From Sediminicoccus sp. KRV36 (GTDB taxonomy: Bacteria; Pseudomonadota; Alphaproteobacteria; Acetobacterales; Acetobacteraceae), in assembly GCF_023243115.1 (NCBI RefSeq), contig NZ_CP085081.1:1798001-1862000 (forward strand): 64,000 bases of DNA, in the 5' to 3' direction. The notes beneath the pieces are model-generated. The model had not been told where the DNA came from and made no database searches. It saw only the letters and a list, made by a program, of their open reading frames with translations. The position numbers were made by a program, and so were the translations under genes. Within the stretch, counting starts at the first letter, position 1. Each line of letters starts with the position of its first letter. Below, in pieces: positions 60,137 to 64,000 of the stretch.

Positions 60137-60523
60137 ATGGACGTGATCAGCACCAGCCCTGTCTCGCTCGCGGAACGCCGCCTGGCCTGGCTCGATACGC
60201 GCCAGCGGCTGCTGTCGCAGAATGTCGCGAATGCCGATACGCCCGGCTTCCGGCCCAGCGATGCCGTGCCGTTCCGCGACGTGCTGCGCGGCCATCGCGC
60301 GAAGCCGCCAATGATCACGACCGATGCGCGGCACCTGGTTCCCGCCCGCGCCTCGGCTCTGGCCGTGCAGGAGCGCCGCGTGACGGAACGCACGCCCAAC
60401 GGCAATGCCGTCTCCCTCGATGAGCAGGCGATCCGCATCGCCGAGACCGACCAGGCGCACGCGCTCGCGATGGGGTTGCACCGCAAATATGTCGGCCTGT
60501 TTCGCATGACGCTTGGCCGCTGA
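60137..60523 (+). CDS. flgB: Flagellar basal-body rod protein FlgB
   Basis: This 128-aa proximal rod protein has the rod-family N-terminal motif LLSQNVANADTPGFRPSDAV near 29-48 and a C-terminal helix (ETDQAHALAMGLHRKYVGLF) that completes the coiled-coil. ATG 60137 was chosen; ATG 60128 is also in frame. It is first in a plus-strand operon flgB-flgC-fliE-fliQ-fliR-flhB-cckA. The 86-bp gap to the divergent small ORF must hold its promoter. Confidence 0.94.
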   Translation: MDVISTSPVSLAERRLAWLDTRQRLLSQNVANADTPGFRPSDAVPFRDVLRGHRAKPPMITTDARHLVPARASALAVQERRVTERTPNGNAVSLDEQAIRIAETDQAHALAMGLHRKYVGLFRMTLGR

Positions 60524-60538
60524 CACCCGCAAAGGAGA

Positions 60539-60952
60539 ATGCTGATGGATCTGGATCGTGCCCTTTCGATTTCCGCGGCCGGCATGGCGGCCCAATCCAC
60601 GCGGCTGCGCGTGGTGGCGGAAAACATCGCCAACCGAGACAGCACCGGGCAATCGCCCGGCGCCGATCCTTATCGTCGCAAGACCGTGACCTTCGGCAGC
60701 CGCCTGGATCGCAACCTGGGGGCCGAGACGCTGCGCGTTTCGCGCATCGGCCAGGACCAGCGCGCCTTCCCCGAGCGCTTCGAGCCCGGCCACCCAGCGG
60801 CCGATGCCCGCGGCTACGTCAAGACGCCCAATGTGGACAGCCTGGTGGAGAACATGGACATGCGTGAGGCCAATCGCAGCTATTCGGCCAATCTGGCGGT
60901 GCTGGAGACAACGCGTGGCATGCTGATGCGTGCCATCGAGACGTTGCGGTAA
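60539..60952 (+). CDS. flgC: Flagellar basal-body rod protein FlgC
   Basis: This 137-aa proximal rod protein has N-terminal RLRVVAENIANRDSTGQSPG near 22-41 (usual NIANxxT motif, here NIANRDST) and the conserved C-terminal VKTPNVDSLVENMDMREANR near 93-112, followed by MLMRAIETL. It starts 15 bases after flgB behind an AAAGGAG site. ATG 60545 is an alternative. It forms the rod with FlgB, FlgF and FlgG. Confidence 0.95.
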   Translation: MLMDLDRALSISAAGMAAQSTRLRVVAENIANRDSTGQSPGADPYRRKTVTFGSRLDRNLGAETLRVSRIGQDQRAFPERFEPGHPAADARGYVKTPNVDSLVENMDMREANRSYSANLAVLETTRGMLMRAIETLR

Positions 60953-60964
60953 GGGGCGGCGCCG

Positions 60965-61264
60965 ATGGTCACGCCAAGCCTCGCAATTTCCGGAGCCGCG
61001 GCCGCCTATCGCGCCGCCATGGGGGGTGCCGAGGCGGTCAGCCAGGGTGCCGGCTTCGGCGAGGCGCTGAGCCGCGCCGCCCAGAACGCCATTGATATCG
61101 GCCGCAGCGCCGATGCCGCCTCGACCCAGGCGCTGACGGGGCAGGGCAGCGTCACGGATGTCGTGCTGGCGATTTCCCGTGCGGAACTCGCCCTGCAGAC
61201 GGCGACCGCGGTGCGGGACCGCGTGGTGACCGCCTATCAGGACGTGATGCGCATGCCGATCTAG
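60965..61264 (+). CDS. fliE: Flagellar hook-basal body protein FliE
   Basis: This 99-aa FliE has a variable Ala-rich N-terminus and the conserved C-terminal half: GFGEALSRAAQNAIDIGRSA near 30-49, SVTDVVLAISRAELALQTAT near 62-81 and VRDRVVTAYQDVMRMPI. FliE joins the MS ring or export gate to the rod. It lies 12 bases behind flgC, the standard order. Confidence 0.95.
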   Translation: MVTPSLAISGAAAAYRAAMGGAEAVSQGAGFGEALSRAAQNAIDIGRSADAASTQALTGQGSVTDVVLAISRAELALQTATAVRDRVVTAYQDVMRMPI

Positions 61265-61310
61265 CGGGAGACCGCTGGCCGGGCTGCGCACCCACAGGAG
61301 GTGGGGCGAT

Positions 61311-61586
61311 ATGCTGGAACAACCCGTCGCCATGGCGATGCGAGAGGCCCTTTGGGTGACCCTGCAATTGGCCGGGCCGCCCTTGCTGGTGGTGCTGGTC
61401 ATCGGGCTCGCCGTCTCGCTGTTGCAGGCGCTGACGCAGATCCAGGAGGCGACGCTCGCCTTCTTGCCGAAGCTGGCCGCCATCGCCGGGCTGCTGCTGG
61501 TCAGCGGGCCCTTCATGACGGGGCTCATGCGGGCCTGGGCTGGCCGGCTGTTCGACCAGGTGATTGCCGTGGGTGGGCTGCCGTGA
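61311..61586 (+). CDS. fliQ: Flagellar type III export protein FliQ
   Basis: This 91-aa protein has two membrane helices (about residues 16-38 and 52-72) and the FliQ signature SLLQALTQIQEATLAFLPKL near 37-56. It builds the export gate with FliP and FliR. An AGGAGGTGG ribosome site precedes ATG 61311. Its stop overlaps the GTG start of fliR, so the two are translationally coupled. Confidence 0.96.
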   Translation: MLEQPVAMAMREALWVTLQLAGPPLLVVLVIGLAVSLLQALTQIQEATLAFLPKLAAIAGLLLVSGPFMTGLMRAWAGRLFDQVIAVGGLP

Positions 61587-62380
61587 GTGCGACGCCCGGC
61601 CTGAACCTGGCGGACGCGGCACTCCTGGCCGCGCTGCCGGGCCTCGCTTTCCAGGCGGTGCTGATCCTGTGCCGCCTGGGGGCCGCGGTGATGCTGCTGC
61701 CGGGCATTGGCGAGGCCGAGGTGCCGGCCAATCTGCGGGTGGCGCTCGCGCTCGGGCTGGTTCTGGCGCTGCTGCCCATCCTCGCCCCCACATTGCCCGC
61801 CATGCCCGAGGATGTGGCCAGCCTGGGGCTGATGCTCATGGCCGAAATCTTCACCGGCATCTGGATCGGCCTGCTGGCCCGATTCCTCGCCCTTGCGCTC
61901 TCGCAGGCGGGGCAGGTGGTGGCGCTGCTGATCGGCCTCGCCTCGCCCTTGCAGGGCGACATGGTGCTGGGGGTGACCGCCACGGCGCTGGCCCGCATGT
62001 TCTCGCTCGCCACGGCGGCGCTCATGCTGGCGACGGGTCTTTACGAATTGCCGCTGCGGGCCCTGGTCGAGAGCTATGCCGTGCTGCCGGCGGGGGCGGG
62101 CCTGCCGCTGGGTGCCGCGGCCGAGACCATCGCGCGCATGGCGGCGGATAGCCTGGCGCTGGCCATGCAACTGGCGGCCCCCTTCGTCCTGGCGGCGATT
62201 TTCCTTAATGCGGCACTGGGTCTCGTGGCGCGGCTGGCGCCGCAGGCGCAGGTCTTCGTGGTGGCGGCGCCGGTGCAGATCCTGGGTGGGTTCCTGCTGC
62301 TCATGCTGCTTCTGCCCGGCATGCTGTCGCTGTGGTGGGGTGGCATGACGCAGGGCTTCCTGCGCCTGCCGGGCAGCTGA
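61583..62380 (+). CDS. fliR: Flagellar type III export protein FliR
   Basis: This 265-aa protein has about six membrane helices, with LCRLGAAVMLLPGIGEAEVP near 31-50, LMAEIFTGIWIGLLARFLAL near 86-105 and LNAALGLVARLAPQAQVFVV near 210-229 as family segments. The start is GTG 61583 inside the fliQ stop (GTGA); earlier in-frame codons lie within fliQ. It completes the FliPQR gate and is followed 3 bases later by flhB. Confidence 0.95.
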   Translation: MSATPGLNLADAALLAALPGLAFQAVLILCRLGAAVMLLPGIGEAEVPANLRVALALGLVLALLPILAPTLPAMPEDVASLGLMLMAEIFTGIWIGLLARFLALALSQAGQVVALLIGLASPLQGDMVLGVTATALARMFSLATAALMLATGLYELPLRALVESYAVLPAGAGLPLGAAAETIARMAADSLALAMQLAAPFVLAAIFLNAALGLVARLAPQAQVFVVAAPVQILGGFLLLMLLLPGMLSLWWGGMTQGFLRLPGS

Positions 62381-62383
62381 GCC

Positions 62384-63436
62384 ATGGCCGAGGAGGATGG
62401 CGAGGCAGCCGCCGAGAAAACCGAAGCCGCCACCCCGCGGCGGATCGAGCAGGCGGCGGCGGAAGGCAATGTCGCGCTCTCGCGTGAGGCGGTGGGCTTT
62501 GCCACGTTGCTCGCCTCCACCTTCATGGCGGCGCTGTTGTTGCCGGGGCAGATCGAGCACATCGCGGCTTCCATGCGGGGCACGCTGGGCCGCGGGCATG
62601 AGCTGAATGTCGCGGTCGCGGGGCTGGAATGGCTGTGGCTGTTCCTGGACGTCACCTGGCCGATCACCGCCGCGGCCATCCTCGGCGCCACGGCCGCCAC
62701 GCTGGCGCAGACGCGGGGTGCTGTCTCGCTGACGGGCCTGACGCCGAGCCTTGCGAAAATCTCGCCGATTTCCGGCTTCGGCCGGCTCTTTGGCGCGGAG
62801 GGGCTGCTGGAATTCGCGCGCTCTGTGCTGAAGATCGGCATTGTCGCGGCCGCACTCTGGTATATCGCGGCGGATCTGCCGGCCCTCTCCGCCGTGCTCT
62901 CGGCCCCGCCGGCCGAGATGTTCCATGCGGCCGGGCGGGGCGTGCTGCGGCTGCTGGCCGCCACGCTGGCCGCCTTCGCGCTGCTGGTGATCGCCGACAT
63001 CCTGGTGGTGCGCTTCCGCCACCTGGACCGGCTGCGGATGACGCGGCAGGAACTGAAGGAGGAGGCGAAGGAAAGCGACGGCGATCCGCTGATCAAGGCC
63101 CGGCTGCGGCAACTGCGCGAGGCGGCGGGCCGCAAGCGGATGATGGCCGCCGTGCCGCGCGCCACCGTGGTGATCACCAACCCGACGCATTATGCCATTG
63201 CCCTCGCCTATGAAGCCGGGCAATCGGCGGCACCGAAGGTGGTGGCCAAGGGGGTGGATGCGATGGCGGCGCGGATCCGTGAGGTGGCGCGGCAGGCGGG
63301 TGTGCCCGTGATGCCCGATCCGCCCCTGGCGCGGGCGCTCTACCGCGTCGAGCTGGATGCCGAAATCCCGGCGGAGCATTGGGACGCGGCGGCGAAGATC
63401 ATCGCCTATGTGATGCGCCTGCGGGGCGCCCCATGA
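62384..63436 (+). CDS. flhB: Flagellar type III export switch protein FlhB
   Basis: This 350-aa protein begins with the family start EDGEAAAEKTEAATPRRIEQ. Four membrane helices are followed by a cytoplasmic domain with the autocleavage motif NPTH (in VVITNPTHYAIALAYE, near 263-278). Cleavage after Asn changes export from rod/hook to filament substrates. C-terminal PVMPDPPLARALYRVELDAE is typical. Its stop overlaps the start of the CckA-like kinase (ATGA), linking that kinase to flagellar expression. Confidence 0.96.
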   Translation: MAEEDGEAAAEKTEAATPRRIEQAAAEGNVALSREAVGFATLLASTFMAALLLPGQIEHIAASMRGTLGRGHELNVAVAGLEWLWLFLDVTWPITAAAILGATAATLAQTRGAVSLTGLTPSLAKISPISGFGRLFGAEGLLEFARSVLKIGIVAAALWYIAADLPALSAVLSAPPAEMFHAAGRGVLRLLAATLAAFALLVIADILVVRFRHLDRLRMTRQELKEEAKESDGDPLIKARLRQLREAAGRKRMMAAVPRATVVITNPTHYAIALAYEAGQSAAPKVVAKGVDAMAARIREVARQAGVPVMPDPPLARALYRVELDAEIPAEHWDAAAKIIAYVMRLRGAP

Positions 63437-64000
63437 CCGTCCGGGCCCCCGGTGCCGAGGTTGTGCTCTCGGCCTGGCCCCACTCGGCGGCGCTGCTCGA
63501 TGTGGCCGGGCGCGTGGTGCTGGCCAATGCGGCGCTGCGTGGCGCGCTGGGTGGCGCCGTGCTGATCCGCCCCGGCGATGTGGCGGCGCGGCTCTTCCCC
63601 GCGGCCGAGGCCGCCATCCATGCGGCGCTGGGTGGCGCGCATCCGGCCCCCGTCCTGGTCGAGGCGGTGGGGTTGCTGCGCCTCGTGCCGCTGGGCGCCT
63701 CCGCCGGCGCGCTTCTGCTGCTGGAGCCGATGGCGCCGGGCCTGGGTGCGCGGCTTGAGATTTTGGGCCGGCTTGCGGGCGGCATCGCGCATGACTTCAA
63801 CAACCTTCTCTCGGTGGTGCTGGGTGCGGCCGGCACGCTGCGCCACGGGGCGCGCGATGAGGCCGCCCTGCTGGAGCTGGAGGCCATTGAAAATGCCGCG
63901 CAGCGCGGCTCGGCCCTGGTCCGGCAATTGCTGGCCTTCGCGCGCCAGCAGGTGATGGCGCCGCGCGTGCTGGACCTGAACGATTCCATCCGGCAACTGG
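63433..64000 (+). CDS. cckA: CckA-like sensor histidine kinase, 3' end outside the window
   Basis: The open frame runs off the window after about 189 residues. Residues 1-105 form a small PAS-like domain without membrane helices. The dimerisation domain then starts with LEILGRLAGGIAHDFNNLLS, phospho-acceptor H120, closely like CckA. CckA phosphorylates CtrA through ChpT and controls cell cycle and flagella in alphaproteobacteria. Its ATG overlaps the flhB stop. The usual N-terminal membrane helices of CckA are absent here. The ATPase and receiver domains cannot be seen. Confidence 0.8.
   Translation, partial: MTVRAPGAEVVLSAWPHSAALLDVAGRVVLANAALRGALGGAVLIRPGDVAARLFPAAEAAIHAALGGAHPAPVLVEAVGLLRLVPLGASAGALLLLEPMAPGLGARLEILGRLAGGIAHDFNNLLSVVLGAAGTLRHGARDEAALLELEAIENAAQRGSALVRQLLAFARQQVMAPRVLDLNDSIRQL

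Noticed and set aside
60113..63379. Open frame of about 1,088 codons on the minus strand across the flagellar operon
   Set aside because: It is antisense to flgB through flhB, which are all well supported; composition is typical of a shadow.

Overview
The window is a high-GC stretch of chromosome that looks like an alphaproteobacterium of the Acetobacteraceae (Roseomonas-like); this is an inference. The signs are very GC-rich third positions, several orphan tripartite-tricarboxylate ('Bug') binding proteins, an NDUFS4-like complex I subunit, the infA-maf-RNase G-yacG block, and a CckA-type kinase directly behind flhB. No insertion sequence, prophage or CRISPR array is intact here, and no gap between genes exceeds 300 bases.

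Positions 1-29.9 kb hold catabolic and transport modules, each with its own regulator. They are: GntR + RidA; an aminotransferase + peptide-type binding protein; a penicillin-acylase-family enzyme + DUF1028; a LysR gene facing an HpaB-type monooxygenase, RidA and polyamine-type ABC transporter operon; an amidohydrolase-aroQ-GhrA operon; a lone peptide-type binding protein; a bacterial ionotropic-glutamate-receptor-like channel; a Bug protein; an MsbA-like exporter facing an FrhB/BciB-like Fe-S flavoprotein; dadA facing an Lrp regulator; a divergent PEP carboxylase; and an SMP-30 lactonase.

Positions 29.9-31.7 kb carry a compact three-gene cassette (59-aa ORF, PD-(D/E)XK nuclease-like protein, unknown partner) that resembles a toxin/immunity or defence module. 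Positions 31.7-36.3 kb are one minus-strand operon that joins a two-subunit molybdenum hydroxylase (2Fe-2S + molybdopterin subunits) to soxX, soxY, soxZ and soxA. No soxB or soxCD is present.

Positions 36.4-47.8 kb hold acyl-CoA dehydrogenase + CaiB/AMACR genes, tRNA-Arg, the NDUFS4-like gene, two Bug proteins, a small membrane peptide, a secreted histidine phosphatase, a GntR-TRAP transporter operon, a TerB-like protein and an amino-acid-type binding protein. Positions 47.9-58.5 kb are mainly housekeeping: tRNA-Phe, yacG, an RNase E/G-family protein, maf, infA, a metallo-beta-lactamase-fold protein, a DUF4096 transposase fragment, a second molybdenum hydroxylase pair, gltX and comEC. A 54-bp tandem repeat separates comEC from the flagellar genes.

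Positions 58.7-64 kb are flagellar: fliP and fliO with a small helical ORF on the minus strand, then flgB-flgC-fliE-fliQ-fliR-flhB and a CckA-like kinase cut by the window edge. A recurring family of near-perfect hairpins with three-base loops sits at many gene ends.
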